Assembly: GCA_031216915.1 (NCBI GenBank)
Contig: CM062296.1
Coordinates: 451,546,287-451,610,286 of the forward strand
Source of the DNA: Pictodentalium vernedei
Taxonomy: Eukaryota; Mollusca; Scaphopoda; Dentaliida; Dentaliidae
Direction of reading: 5' to 3'
Length of the DNA: 64,000 bases
A program made the position numbers and the translations under genes. Positions 43,382-57,090 of this stretch are shown in pieces. The notes below the pieces were generated by a model. The model saw only the letters and a program-made list of their open reading frames with translations, was not told the origin of the DNA and searched no databases. The stretch's first letter is position 1. Each line of letters starts with the position of its first letter.

Positions 43382-43623
43382 CCCATTACCCAACGTAACG
43401 GCCAAAACCGGCCAGCGCTATTCTCAAATATCGCCAATTAATTTTCAGTATTTTTTTCATTTTTTGTCTCAAAAACATAGGTTATGACCCCTCGTTCGAA
43501 CGAGCTCTCGAGCTCGTTCCAACGAGGGGTCATAACCTATGTTTTTGAGACAAAAAATGAAAAAAAATAGTTACTCAAGAATTTTTTTGCAAGTGTCGTC
43601 TGCTTTTCATGTTAAGTAAAGGG
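43382..43623. mobile_element. Foldback element FB-7
   Basis: TTAA at 43378-43381 and 43624-43627. CCCATTACCCAACG ... ATGTTAAGTAAAGGG. The core is nearly identical to FB-3 and FB-6, except for a slightly shorter centre (GAGCTCTCGAGCTC). Confidence 0.93.
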
Positions 43624-43971
43624 TTAATAATCAGTAATGGAAATCCTTAGAATGCGATGTTAGAATAATTGTACATATATTTACATCAGATGAATTTTTG
43701 ATAATCGACGTTTTGTCGGTTAAATTTTGTTTAGAAGCGAGATGCCTGTTCAAGTGTCCTATTGTCGCTGCATGATGTTAACTGTTTCTGTTTCTGTGTT
43801 TCTACGTTTCTTGTGCTGTTCTGTGTTGTTCGTGATGTGTTGCATGTATGGCATATATAATGCTTTTCTGTTGTGAAGATATGTCGAAATGAAACAAACC
43901 ATCTCGTTGTGAAAACTTTTGTAAAACTACATTTGAAAAATTCAGCTACCGAAATACCGGTTTCACCGAGA

Positions 43972-45044
43972 ATGGCGGATGAACAGAATTCAAATTTAAA
44001 AGGTGCTAAAGGTGTAAAGGGCTCTAAATCTCTTGTCATGCCACTCTCAAACCCAGGAGGCACAGTTCACGAAACGGAAACCCCCAGAAGAAATATCACC
44101 TGGCATTGTACGCAGCTCTCGCAGGAGAAATTCGTGTGGTGACCTCTCTCAGCTCTCTTCCAAACCCCCAGCAGAGGGTATTGAAGTTGGGAAGACTTAC
44201 AACTTTACTGAGGTAATTCAGAACACTCTTGTTAGTCCTGACTTCATCAATAATTCATGGCCACAGCTGGTTCCAGCTTTCACAACACACATTTCAAAAC
44301 TTATTTCAACTCAGTTAAGATCTGAAATTCGCTCGGTTTTGAAAGACGAGGTCCATTCTGCACTTCAAGAATTGGTAAGTGCTTATGTTGCACAACAAAT
44401 TAGAATAATGAAAGAGGAGTTCACAGATGATATTAAATCAATTATTGGGGCTCTGCGCGAGGACTGTAAGAACCTGAAAGAAGAAAATAAAGCTTTGGAA
44501 AATGAACTTTCAAGTATAAAAAAGCAAGTTTCTTTATGCAAGCAGGAATTGGAGGAGAGTGAGCAATACTCCGCAAGAAATTGTCTGATATTTAGGAATG
44601 TGTCCGTCCCCAGTGGCTCTGATCAAATAGACAGTGACAAAATAATTATTGAAATTTGTAAATCTAAACTGAAAAATAAGGTAAAACCTGAACATATCAG
44701 CAGATCTCACCCTATTGGGAGACCAAGGCAACTAACAACAGCCCACAATAATGAAAGTAGTGACAGAAAAGTGAATATATTGGTCAGGTTTACAACCTAC
44801 AATATCCGAAATGAAATCTACAGAGTTAAAAAGGAACTGAGAAATACTGGGAATGGCATCTTCATTACTGAATCTCTTACCACTTTCAGACAGGAAATTG
44901 TAACTGAAATATAGTAAAATTTAAAAAAAATAAGCAAATCCACACTTTCTGGACAAATGATGGTAGGATATTCGCAAAAAAGTTCTATTCAAGCCCCAAA
45001 CTATTGATTAAAAGTAAGAATGATCTTAACTATCTCACAGAATA
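43972..45044 (+). pseudogene. LINE C ORF1, coiled-coil RNA-binding protein
   Basis: Starts MADEQNSNLKGAKG, then a shift near 44070 leads into the long frame (44033-44914). Residues NLKEENKALENELSSIKKQV form a clear coiled coil. The next part, ARNCLIFRNV ... RSHPIGRP ... ILVRFTTYNIRNEIYRV, matches the RRM/C-terminal pattern of L1-like ORF1 proteins. A frameshift near 44914 is followed by HTFWTNDGRIFAKKF and KNDLNYLTE with the stop at 45042. It would form a trimeric RNA chaperone if intact. Confidence 0.8.
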
Positions 45045-45210
45045 ACAGACAGGAACTCTTCATATGACAATATGACACACCTCTACAAAGTATGTTTGTG
45101 TTGACATGGATGTGAATTTTGATGCAGCTCGATGTGGACTGACTAAGGTCACTCCTCCTCATGCTGCCTCAAAATATTTTAACACCTCGCAAGCAATAGT
45201 AGGTAAATAA

Positions 45211-45261
<51 letters not shown>

Positions 45262-45741
45262 AATGGTAAAGACGAAATTATGAATGGACATGGAAATACA
45301 AAAAAGAAATGAAAATCACGAGCACTGTTGGGTGCTATGGATTATAAGGTTTCTGATTTCCAAAGCACAGTAACACCCATACATATTAAACCACCTGATG
45401 ACACACTGACTATATTTACTGAGATTGTGTCTTGTAGTCAAAAATATATACAAGTATGTACTGTCCAAAATATGCTTTGCAGTGGCTGGCTGGGGACTGC
45501 CCTTGATGGTCCCCCACAGACTACTGCCCGAGAAAGTCTAAAAAGGTAAAGAAAAATCAATGATTTTGTGTCATGTTTTCAAAGAGAATATATATGTGCT
45601 GACATTGGTGTCTTTTGTAGTGAGTTGCTGAGGACCACCCATGGCGGCCACCCAAAGTCTGTTGATGGACAAATGTGTGGTTTGAAAAAGTCAAAAGTGA
45701 ATGAAAGTTCATTGCCATCCCCCCACCTCCCCCTCCATTTT

Positions 45742-46110
45742 ATCTCCAACCCAACACAACTGTTACCTATATTTTGTATTAAGAAATGTTTACAGTTTCT
45801 CTTTCATTATCATCTACCCTCCTTTTACTAGACTACTAAAAGTTACAGAAAACTTGAAAAAAAGAGACCCCCCCCCCTCCCCCGCCCACCATTCTATTCC
45901 TCTTTATTCTAGACTACTAAAAGTTACAGAAAACTTGAAAAAAGAAGAAAAAAACAGACCCCCCCACCCCCCCCCCACACTATTTTATTCCTGCTTCAAT
46001 CCAACACAAGTCTTACCTATATTTTGTACTAAGAAATGGTTACAGTTTATCTTTCATTATCATCTATCCTCCTTATATTAGACTACTATAAGTTACAGAA
46101 AACTTGAGTA
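45742..46110. repeat. 252 bp tandem repeat
   Basis: ACCTATATTTTGTA.TAAGAAATG starts at about 45765 and 46017. AGACTACTA.AAGTTACAGAA occurs three times (about 45831, 45911 and 46080). C-runs separate the units. Confidence 0.85.
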
Positions 46111-46180
46111 TCTAAGAGAACTAAAATTGTCAGTGTGTTAAACATCACAGAAGTTGCCTACATGTACTTTTCATTATCAG

Positions 46181-46400
46181 CAACAGGGCTTACAGTGACT
46201 CCATCTACCCTGTACCAAGTATGGAGATGGTACAGGGTAGATGGAGTCGCTGTTGGCCCTGTTGAAACTATTTATAATGTCGTCGTTTACGTATACAAAG
46301 AGTGGAAAAGCACATGTTCCTATCCTATCTGTTTGCCCTGTTGAAACTATTTATAATGTCGTCGTTTACATATACAAAGAGTGGAAAAGCACATGTTCCT
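46181..46400 (-). repeat. Inverted and tandemly repeated RT scrap
   Basis: An inverted pair with 37 bp arms (46181-46217 and 46228-46264; CTCCATCTACCCTGTACC) is followed by two copies of CCTGTTGAAACTATTTATAA ... CACATGTTCCTAT (46257 and 46336). On the minus strand this unit reads PLFVYVNDDIINSFNRA, resembling the PLLF.IYVNDI motif of a LINE RT. Confidence 0.65.
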
Positions 46401-46719
46401 ATGTGTTGATATGGATGAGAATATGTTGTGCTGCGGTTTGTTGAGGACTCTGACACGGAACTCCTCTACAAACTACAGCATAGCATATACACACCACACT
46501 TGGAACTGTGGGAAACAGAGGAAGTAGAGGAAAATGATAGATAGATTATGAAGAAAGAATAGAGGAACAACGAAAGTTGTAAAATAAAATAGGTGAAAAC
46601 TTCGTGGTACTCATTGCATTGTACCATTCTATCAGGATAAAGCCAACCCAGTAATGACACATGTTCAGAAATGTACTGTTACGGTTTCTCATACCATGGT
46701 GAATGAGTATATGTGTGTT

Positions 46720-46721
<2 letters not shown>

Positions 46722-46791
<70 letters not shown>
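46722..46791. repeat. (AT)n microsatellite
   Basis: About 35 uninterrupted AT/TA dinucleotides. Confidence 0.98.
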
Positions 46792-46793
<2 letters not shown>

Positions 46794-48334
46794 CTGCTGG
46801 TAGGTCTATTTCATGCGTCTTTGTTGTACACGAACACAGAGTAAACATAAGGTGACACGGGTGTGGAGTTGTTCTACTGCAGCTGGTTGGGAACTGATCT
46901 AGGATCACTCTTCAACGGGCTGCAGTAGAATACTTGCACATCCAGCTTGGAACTGGATAGAACGCAGCAACATGTGGGAAATTATCAACAAGGAATGGAT
47001 AAAAAAATAAATAAATAAAAAAATTACCAACAAGTAAATAAGTAAAAGGTTTACTGGCTTTTAAGTGCTTTGTGACACTAAGAATGCAGTCAAGCTACTG
47101 ATGACACATGTTTATGGACTTACTGTCGCAGAAAGTATATGTGTGTGCTTATGTATATGCTTTGTTGTGGTTAGTGGATCGCTGCTAATGACCACCCCAT
47201 CACAAGCCCTGAAAATGTCTAATAGGTTACTCATTTTAGTTTACACTCCAGACAACTCCTAAATGGTTAAAGTATCTTTACATATATTTGTATATAAAAT
47301 GTAAAAGGTCACTGAAAATTCAGAGGCTTCATACACTATTAGTGTGTATAGGTGTATACTTGTGCTGTAGCAATAGTCTCACCTGGTTAGAAATTGCTTG
47401 CTTGGAACTGACAAACTCCCTGCACAAGTTCTGGTCAAAACCGAAGGCGTCAAATGTCATAGAAATTTCAAAGGCACACACGCCATGAGTGTGTATAGGG
47501 AGTGCTTATGTTGTATCAAGGACTTATGTTGTATCAAGGGCTGTACTCCACAGAATTGAATGATTCATCCAACTTAAAATTCACACTGACATACTTCCCA
47601 TACTTTTCATAGTCACCTACCCAGAGTGGGCATGTTCTGATAAGGATGCGACTGTGTTTTGCTGCATTCTGCTTGGGAAGTTAACTCCTATGCAGACTGC
47701 AGTAGAATATATGTACACTCCACCTAGCACTTAAGCACGGGAAAAGAAAATGAATGAAAATCATTGTGATGCAGGGGATGTGGAAATACTAAATATTTTA
47801 AATCACAGCTTTGCCAATTGCACCCTCCCGCCAAAAAAAAAACAAACAAATATCCGACTTGTGACTGGAATTTAAAGTAAAATATTGTATTTGAAGAGGA
47901 TTGTGATTATTTCCTTTGACGTTCCGTCCACATTGTCTTACTTCCCATACTTACCATGGTCACGAATCTAGAGTAGGCATGTTTTGATAAGGATTTGGCT
48001 GCAGCATGCTTAGGAAGAAAACTCCAAGGCGGACTGCAGTAAAACATATGTACACCTCTCCCGGTACTTGGAAAAAGTAAATGAATGAAACATTTAACGA
48101 ATACTTTAAAAAATAGTGGGATGCAAGGGATGCGGATATATTAAATAATTTAAATCAGCTTTGGCAAATTACAAATTATCCCCCCCCCCCCCCCCACCAT
48201 AAATTGAATATCAGACTAGTGGCTGATAAGGTAAACTATTGTACCTCGAGTGGATCTTGATTATAGCCCTTGATGCTCCGAAGCAAGATTGATGATACCT
48301 TGACTATGTGACAATCAAGTAACAACTCATTCTG

Positions 48335-48335
48335 T

Positions 48336-48380
<45 letters not shown>
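48335..48380. repeat. (TTG)n microsatellite
   Basis: About fifteen TTG units followed by T- and G-runs. Confidence 0.97.
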
Positions 48381-49277
48381 TGTTTTTTTTTTTGGGGGGG
48401 GGTTGTTTTTGTTTTTTCTAAATCATCAAGTGAATCTCTCCATTTTGTGAACCTTCACAGATCAAAACATGTAAATGTGTCACGAAACATGGATCACCAA
48501 TACAACTGTTTGACTTTCCGTCTAATAATGCTGTAAGGTGGAAAAATCTAAAGGCACGCAACATGTAATACTTCGTGAGAAAAGCCGTTCTCGCCTTTTT
48601 ACGGCATATTAGTTTAATCGGTACCCGTTACATTGTCTATTTTAGGTCAGCACAACTGACCCGCAATTACGGCACACTTCAAGGTTCAATGTCATAAAAA
48701 CTGGGAAGATAAAGGGATTTCTGCCCTTGTATTAAATTTTATATCAGATCTGTATCAGTGGCGTTCGGTGAATGTTAGCTTGTTTTCTCCAGCTTTGATT
48801 AGCATACAATGCTGTGTATCAAAACTAGTCGAAGTGACATCGCCTCACACTACATGGAATTGTAATGTTATTGTATTGTTGCAGCTGAGAAGGACTCGTC
48901 GGATTCGTTCCGGTTTCGAGTCATGGACAGTATACCCTGTCAATGCATTTGGAAAAACAGCCCGATCAGCATTCAATAGTTAAAAGACAATGACATGTCG
49001 AACCAGCTCCCAACTCATCGCGATTTTGGAAGTGATTAATTAAGGAATGAGTTCAGTTTGCACAGAGTTCGTCTACATCTTGACCTAAACCCCAAGCTTC
49101 AAACAGTTAACCCACAAATGTACATGTATAAATTTCAGTTTTTTTTCTCTTTTTACTCATATGTTTACTTTTTCTTTAATTTATGTCCCAGTGGTGATGA
49201 CCATCAGTGCACTCTTAGGAAAAGGCTGCTCAAAAACCCAAACCGCAAATTTCTATCTCCGGAATAGCCGCTGACTG

Positions 49278-51412
49278 ATGAATTTAGGTTTTCACATTCG
49301 CGTAGTATTAAATATGGAGATTGACATAACCCAGTACCGACAGTCAGTGGGTATTTTCTACAACGTTCTTAATTCAATGATACAAGACCACATTCATCAA
49401 ACTTATGCAACACTCCATCTTAAAATCCGTCCACTTATATTCCATCTCTTATCATCTATAATTGTTATTATGATGTTGATTGTTATTCTCTGTGGTGATG
49501 TCCATCCAAACCCCGGTCCAGCTCATACGGGTTCTGTCAGTACCGATCAAAATACAATTTCAATTCTAAACTATAATATCCGTAGCATCCGTCATAAACT
49601 GCATAAGCTAGTAGATGAGATCGATGACTTTGACATTATTTGCTTTACAGAAACTCACTTGGATAATGACTTCAATATTGGTAATACATTGAGCCCAAAC
49701 TATTCGGTCCCCATTATACATAACAGAAACCAGTACGGCGGTGTATTTTCAAGCAAATTGAAGGCCTATCGTTTGATGATGATATTCTCTGGTTTGAAGT
49801 GGGCAACAAACAGAAATTCTTTGTGTCACATACAGATCGGAGAGGGAATCGAGTGAAAATTACTGGCCTAACTTGCAGGAAAAAATAGAATTAGCCTTGG
49901 AAATAAATCCATCAGTTGTTTTAACTGGTGATATAAACTCTGACCTATTCGTGGAACGGAGTACGCTACAGTCTCTTATAACACTCTTCAATTTGAAGAA
50001 TGTTATACCTGAGCCCACTCGAATAGGAAAGACATCTCGAACCCTACTTGACCCTATAATTGTTAGTGACACAGTTACGATAGCTCACTCGGGCACGCTG
50101 AAATTAGGTTTATCCGACCATCTCGCAGTATACACTCATGTAGTCTGTGCACACCCTATTCAATCAGCTGTCACCCGGGAGGTCTGGAATTACAAAAAAG
50201 GTGATTTTATAAAATTGAATAACCTTATAATCGAGGCAGAACGGGAGAAACTAATTTGCAGAGAGGAGAACATTAATGATGCTCTGTCAAACTCTGTTTC
50301 TACATTTTTGGAACTTGCAGAAAAATGTATTCCACGTACAAAAGTTATAATTAGGAAGTCTGATAAGCCATGGTTTGATAGCGCTATTAGAAGTACTATT
50401 CGTCTTCGTGATCGACTGCGTAAATTAGGTCTGAAAGGCAATAACCCAAACACATGGGCGAAATATAAAACTACCCGAAACAAAGTTAACAAAATGAAAA
50501 AAATTGCAAAGGAACAATACTTAGAAAAAATAGATACCTCAATATCAGAAAACAATGACCAACGGCAATTTTGGCATATTGTTAAGATGTTTCACAACAA
50601 CTTCGCTTCCGATCCAGGAATACCCACTCTGAAAACTGATTCAGGTAACACACGTTTTGAAACCGACTATGAAAAAGCTAATATTTTAAATGAGGCATTT
50701 ATTCAAAATAGTATGTTGAACTCGAATAGCAAACAACTACCCCCCTTCAAACGCAAATGTTCGCAATCATTTTGCAAAATTTCTATTACTCAGGAAGACA
50801 TTATTCAGATTATCAATTCTCTTAAAACTAACAAAAGCAGCGGCCATGATGGTATTGGACATAGAATGTTAAAGGAAACTAAATTTAGTGTCAGCAGACC
50901 TTTATTTCTGCTTTATTCTAAATCACTGGAGTTGTCGGAATTTCCTCTGTAGTGGAGATGTGCTGATGTGATCCCTCTTTATAAAAAAAGGTGATCGTCA
51001 AGACCCCCAAAATTATCGACCTATCTCTTTATTGTGTTGTGTTGGTAAAATAATGGAGCGGGTTGTTGTTAAGGAAGTCTATAAATATTTTAAAGACAAC
51101 AATATATTTTATGTATTACAGTCAGGCTTCCTTCCAAACAACAACACAGTTTACCAATTATTAGAGATCTATCATAACCTTTGTGACGCAGTGGATAAAA
51201 ACGTATATATATGTGGTGTCATTTGTGATATTTCAAAGGCATTTGATAGAGTGTGGCACGCAGAAATCATATATAAATTAAAACAGTATGGTGTCTCGGG
51301 TCCTTTGCTCCGCTGGTTTCTCAGTTATTTAAAAGACAGAAAACAGAGGGTAAAAATAAATGTTTACAATTCCAACTATAAGAAAGTCAAGGCTAGAGTT
51401 CCACAGGGGTGT
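49278..51412 (+). pseudogene. LINE C ORF2: 2A-like leader, endonuclease, broken RT
   Basis: Starts at the ATG at 49278. Residues 52-72 are hydrophobic and precede GDVHPNPGP (73-81), 2A-like with His in place of Glu. Endonuclease: LNYNIRSIRHKL and CFTETHLDND, a shift and deletion near 49740-49870, then LTGDINSDL, LLDPIIVSD and GLSDHLAVY. RT: INSLKTNKSSGHDG, a frameshift at 50950, MCCVGKIMERVV, QSGFLPNNNTVYQLLEIY, CDISKAFDRVWHAE and RVPQGC, where it breaks. The catalytic part lies inverted just downstream. Confidence 0.85.
49494..49520 (+). other. 2A-like motif in LINE C
   Basis: Encodes GDVHPNPGP. The NPGP core and the preceding Asp are kept; the usual Glu of D-V-E is His. A hydrophobic IIVIMMLIVILC lies directly upstream. 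Confidence 0.7.
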
Positions 51413-51600
51413 AGAATTCATTGGATTTAATTTTATATGGAAGCCCGTCATAACCCGAAAGCAGCAATGTATTAGTTTTCTTATCTGTTCAAAAGTTTGT
51501 TCGTGACTCGCATAGATTTGATGTACAGTTGCTGAATTAGCTGCGCCTCTCAGCAAGTCTGAGAGTCCCAAGGTTATACAGGTGATCTGACTTCCACTGT
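51413..51600 (-). pseudogene. Inverted block of LINE C RT palm
   Basis: On the minus strand, AANSATVHQIYASHEQTFEQ and GFHIKLNPMNST resemble the RT segment from the (F/Y)ADD motif to the NP.K motif; AAN sits where ADD is expected. It is inverted relative to the frame on either side; at 51660-51710 the plus strand again reads RLRTWNGHAKINWSQHV-like sequence. Confidence 0.5.
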
Positions 51601-51766
51601 GGGTGTCCTCTCGCAGTGGGACCTGACAATCATTCTGTGTGAGGACAACACGGTGGATGTTAGGTTAGTACGGACGTGGAATGGGCACGCAAAGATTAAC
51701 TGGTCTCAACATGTTCTGTGAACGTTCCTTAGCGGCATTAAACTAAATTTAGAACTGAATAAATTG

Positions 51767-51886
51767 TGGGTGGGGGGGGGGGGGGGGGGGTCATCATCAC
51801 TGGAATTTCTGTTGTATACTGTTCTTTTTCTTTTTTTTTCTGTTTGTCTTCTTTGATTTCAATCTGCTTTTACCCGTTTTTCTATC

Positions 51887-51939
<53 letters not shown>

Positions 51940-51965
51940 TTCTTTATTACTCTGTCTCTCTCTCT
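51767..51965. repeat. G-run and (TC)n in LINE C 3' UTR
   Basis: A G-run at 51767-51790, a T-rich stretch and a (TC)n tract at 51889-51932 with TC-rich continuation. The 3' UTR continues to AATAAAAATATG at about 52114. Confidence 0.9.
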
Positions 51966-52389
51966 TTTGAGTTAACTTCTTTTGTGTATAATGTTTACAT
52001 ATTGTTATATTTTGTTCTGCCTTTTGTAATCTATTAGTCTTTGTACAGGAGCGGAGGGTTTTCTTAGTGGTCAGCACTTGTCCTCCAGTCCTGATTTGCA
52101 TTGTTGAATGGCAAATAAAAATATGTTTAATCTAAACCAAACAAAGATCGAAGAAGGTGGAAGAGAACGGAATAGACTGAAAGGACGTAAGAGAAGATCG
52201 AAATGAAATGGTGAGAACGAAGATCCAGCACAACCAAGATCGAAGTGAACAGAACAAACAGAACAAAGATAGATATCTCTATAATGAACTTTAACAGACA
52301 GGGTACAGAAAACTCAATACATTTTGTAACTGTATATATTCTTGTTTCTCGATAGGGAAGGGGAATACCCTACGAAATGGGTTGATCAG

Positions 52390-54010
<1,621 letters not shown>

Positions 54011-54277
54011 TAACTGCTCGATTGTCTTTTGGGTTTGGGAATCATAGAGGCATTCTGTGTATACAAAAGAGATTACTCTGCATGGTTAGGTACAGAAATC
54101 AATCAATCTGACGGGTGATTATAAGACTTAGGCGAGGGCAGATGTCATAACAATGGGTTGTTAAGAGCAAGGACTAGATGAACTTTTAGGCTTAGTTTAG
54201 CTAGAATAGCGTCTGTAATAGGCAGAAAAATTGGAATTCTGGCAAAATCCGAACCAGTGCAGATACTCCAGTTTAAT

Positions 54278-54565
54278 AAAACACACCTTATAGCACTACG
54301 TGCTACTCTTCAAAGACCCAAATGGGGCTCTGTCAAGTCCATTTCGGAGAGTTTACACACTTTATGGTAATTTGGAGAATTTGTCGGTCTATTTGCGTAA
54401 TTAGATTGACTCTTATACAAAGGAACGCGCCTTCTAGCACTACGTGCTACTCTTATGTGCCCAAAATGGGGAAATGTCTACCAAATAAAGTGATTGTGGT
54501 GATTTGGGAAAAATTGTGGGGGTCTATTTGGGAAATTAGATTTACTTCTATTCAGTCGAACACAC
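54278..54565. repeat. Two-unit tandem repeat, about 145 bp
   Basis: TAGCACTACGTGCTACTCTT occurs at about 54291 and 54436, each followed by related AAATGGGG and GGTCTATTTG.G.AATTAGATT blocks. AGCACTACGTGCT is nearly palindromic. Confidence 0.75.
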
Positions 54566-56189
54566 CCTCCGAACATACCCCTTTCCTATTAGTGGGTTCT
54601 GGGTCACATTGCAACCGCGTGGTGCCATAGAAACTAAGATGGTGGCTTCCAGTATACAAAATTGATGACGGAAACACGTATCACCCTAACAACACGCGCG
54701 GCTTATTTGCATTGACACTACGCTATTGTAATGACGTCACAGCAGGGCCGCTCACGCGGGTTACCATAACAACACAACATGTCGCCACTGGGTCGCTTGA
54801 CGTCACTTCCGGGGACATACATCGGGGTCATCCAAATATTCACTGTCTGGGTACATGACATACTAATCACAATACTACGAAAACAGTTTGCAGTCAATAC
54901 TCCAGAAAATGGTGTCATTTCCGACTACTATAACATGCGATGTATCTGAATGACATTTCAAACCAGTTTCTTACGTTAAATATACTTACACCTGCACAAC
55001 GGGAATAGCATTGACATCTAAAACATTTGTGTTTTTTATTATAACCCGCCTGTATTTTGTACCAATGCTTTCAAACCTTTTGAATCGCACGAGTCAAAGA
55101 TATTGAAGCTTAGTTTTCATATTTCAGAAAGATGTCGTTTACCTTGGGTTGAAAATTTACCCTTGATGGAATCTTAATATAGTAAAATCTGCCAACATCT
55201 CTCGTTGTTGATTTTCTGGCGGACCGTATTACATTCTATTTGGAGACATTACTGCAATTGTGTTGCGTTGATTTAGTATTCGATTGGGCACCCGACGGAA
55301 TGTTCCGATTAAATATTCATCTACAAAAAAGACATACCTCCACTCAGGAGGAAACACACAGAAGGGTTCCATGGTTATATCTACTGTTGTTTACAAATGC
55401 CTTGGCCCGTTTTTAAGATTTAATACATATAGAAAGCTTATCTATTTGAAATGAATTGAAAATAAGCTTCAAAGGTCTGAAAGAGGAGCTTGCTTCTATT
55501 TTTGATGCATGTAGATTATGCCAAGTTGAAAACGTAATTTTTTTTCGATTTGTATGTAATTTTTACTCAACAAGGCTTTCTGAAACATCGCTATTCTTAC
55601 ATATTTGGGTGGACACTTTGAGATTCTCTTGCTTCCTGTATTATTGTGATTTGACAACAGTTGCAGTTGTAACAAATGTTTTACTTCCGTGGTGGAGGTT
55701 TAAAAAACGAACGTCGCGGTTTCACACTTGGTGACTTTTCTTATCCCCGTAATGTCCCGCTGACACACGCACGGGTTGCTTTGGTAAATTTCAATCATAA
55801 GACAGCCGTTTCCACACGAAGCTGTGTTATAATTACATATTCCATATTCCATCTGTCTATTAAGATATTGGAAATGAACAAAGAATCCAAAACAAAATCT
55901 CATTTAGATTTAAACTGAAAGAACGTAATGTTTTGTCATGATATCAAAGCGGAGCCGCCCTTTTATTAAGGTATTAGATGAAAACCAATTCTCGAACACA
56001 GCGTGTCTCATGTTTGCTAGACATTACTGTCAGATGCATGCTGTTAGGAAGAAAATTGTCCAACTCAGCTTTAAATGTTCCTCTTTCTCCAAGTTCCAGC
56101 TTTGCTAATGGGAATAAGAAAATAACGACTGTGTGAAGGGCATCATCAGTTGAGAAGTTCTATGTGACGCCATGCAGTAGTTGTTTTAA
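54566..56189. other. No gene recognised
   Basis: 1.6 kb without shared repeats or ORFs showing a motif. It is the longest stretch that could be unique host sequence. Confidence 0.4.
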
Positions 56190-56424
56190 GTTTTCGCACA
56201 ATACAAATGGAAGAGCAAACTGGCAAAAACATTTCATGAATAGCTAGACGTTTTCATTATTCTTATCTCGAAACATAGTTTTTGGCCCATCATTGAACGA
56301 GCTCGTTCAATGAGGGATCATGAGCTGTATTCTCGAAACAAGAAAATGAAAAGATTATAAAAATTGAACGACTTTCGCGAATAACGCAGGTCGGTTTTGG
56401 CCGCTACGTTTAGTAAAAAGTAAA
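56190..56424. mobile_element. Foldback element FB-8, decayed
   Basis: The centre ATTGAACGAGCTCGTTCAAT is short. The flanks ACTGGCAAAAACATTTCATG and GCAGGTCGGTTTTGGCCGC match FB ends. The terminal CCC/GGG triplets are mutated (TTAAGTTTTCG ... AGTAAAAAG). Confidence 0.7.
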
Positions 56425-57090
56425 GGAGGTGTGAGTGAGAAAAACGTTTATTTGCAATCAGCTAACAGGGGTATTTGATTGGAAAGAGAACAACATTGTG
56501 AGCATGAATGTGTGTGGGTGCCGTTTCTGACTGCGTCTGTGTCTGTGATCGTCCGGCAGGTGGACAGCGCTGACATTCACTTCATCCTCTCAATATTTAT
56601 AGATAACTAACGGGCCGACCCATCCCAGGATGGTTATCCCCACCGAGTAACGGAAAATTCCTATTGCTTGGAATGGAGATAATCAAGACTTGAATTTCAA
56701 GCTGGACTGAGTTACCGAGACACACGCACTGCCCATTTATATAAAATATGTTTTGCAAATGTTTCAATTCTAGTTTTTTCTGCATAAAGACATTCCTGGC
56801 AATCCGTAAGTATACGACACAGTGGAAAATAAGTTTGAGAAGAAAGATCAAAATCAAACCAAACCCTCACCCCAATGGCATTGATGGATTGAAATTTTAT
56901 TAAACATCTCTATGAAATCATAATAGATTCTCATAGATGTAGGCAGTTGTGTATCAGACAGAGCCATTTCAGGCGGCAATATTAGAAGGGGTAACTGGCA
57001 ATTCCTCTTGACCGGTGTGCCTCAGGACAACATTACATTAGCTCAAGTGAATCAACGGTATTCCATTTCTGAGCGGTATAAAGACAGAAC
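56425..57090. other. No gene recognised
   Basis: An antisense 86-codon ORF (56597-56857) has no motif. Unassigned. Confidence 0.4.

Larger units (their letters stand above)
45045..49060. repeat. Degenerate repeat array between LINE C ORFs
   Basis: Holds (AAAT)n at 45203-45262, a 252 bp tandem unit at 45742-46110, an inverted and tandem RT scrap at 46181-46400, (AT)n at 46722-46791, related units of about 350 bp (best pair 47600-47900 and 47945-48260, each with GGCATGTT.TGATAAGGAT and GGACTGCAGTA.AA) and (TTG)n at 48335-48380. No gene is seen. Confidence 0.65.
43272..52139 (+). mobile_element. LINE C, full span with inserts
   Basis: Bracketed by AACAAAGGTCGAAGA (43257-43271) and AACAAAGATCGAAGA (52140-52154), a 15 bp TSD with one mismatch. 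It contains FB-7 in the 5' UTR, ORF1, about 4 kb of degenerate repeats, ORF2 and a 3' UTR ending AATAAAAATATGTTTAATC. The flanks are GA-rich, so the TSD should be treated with some care. Confidence 0.7.
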
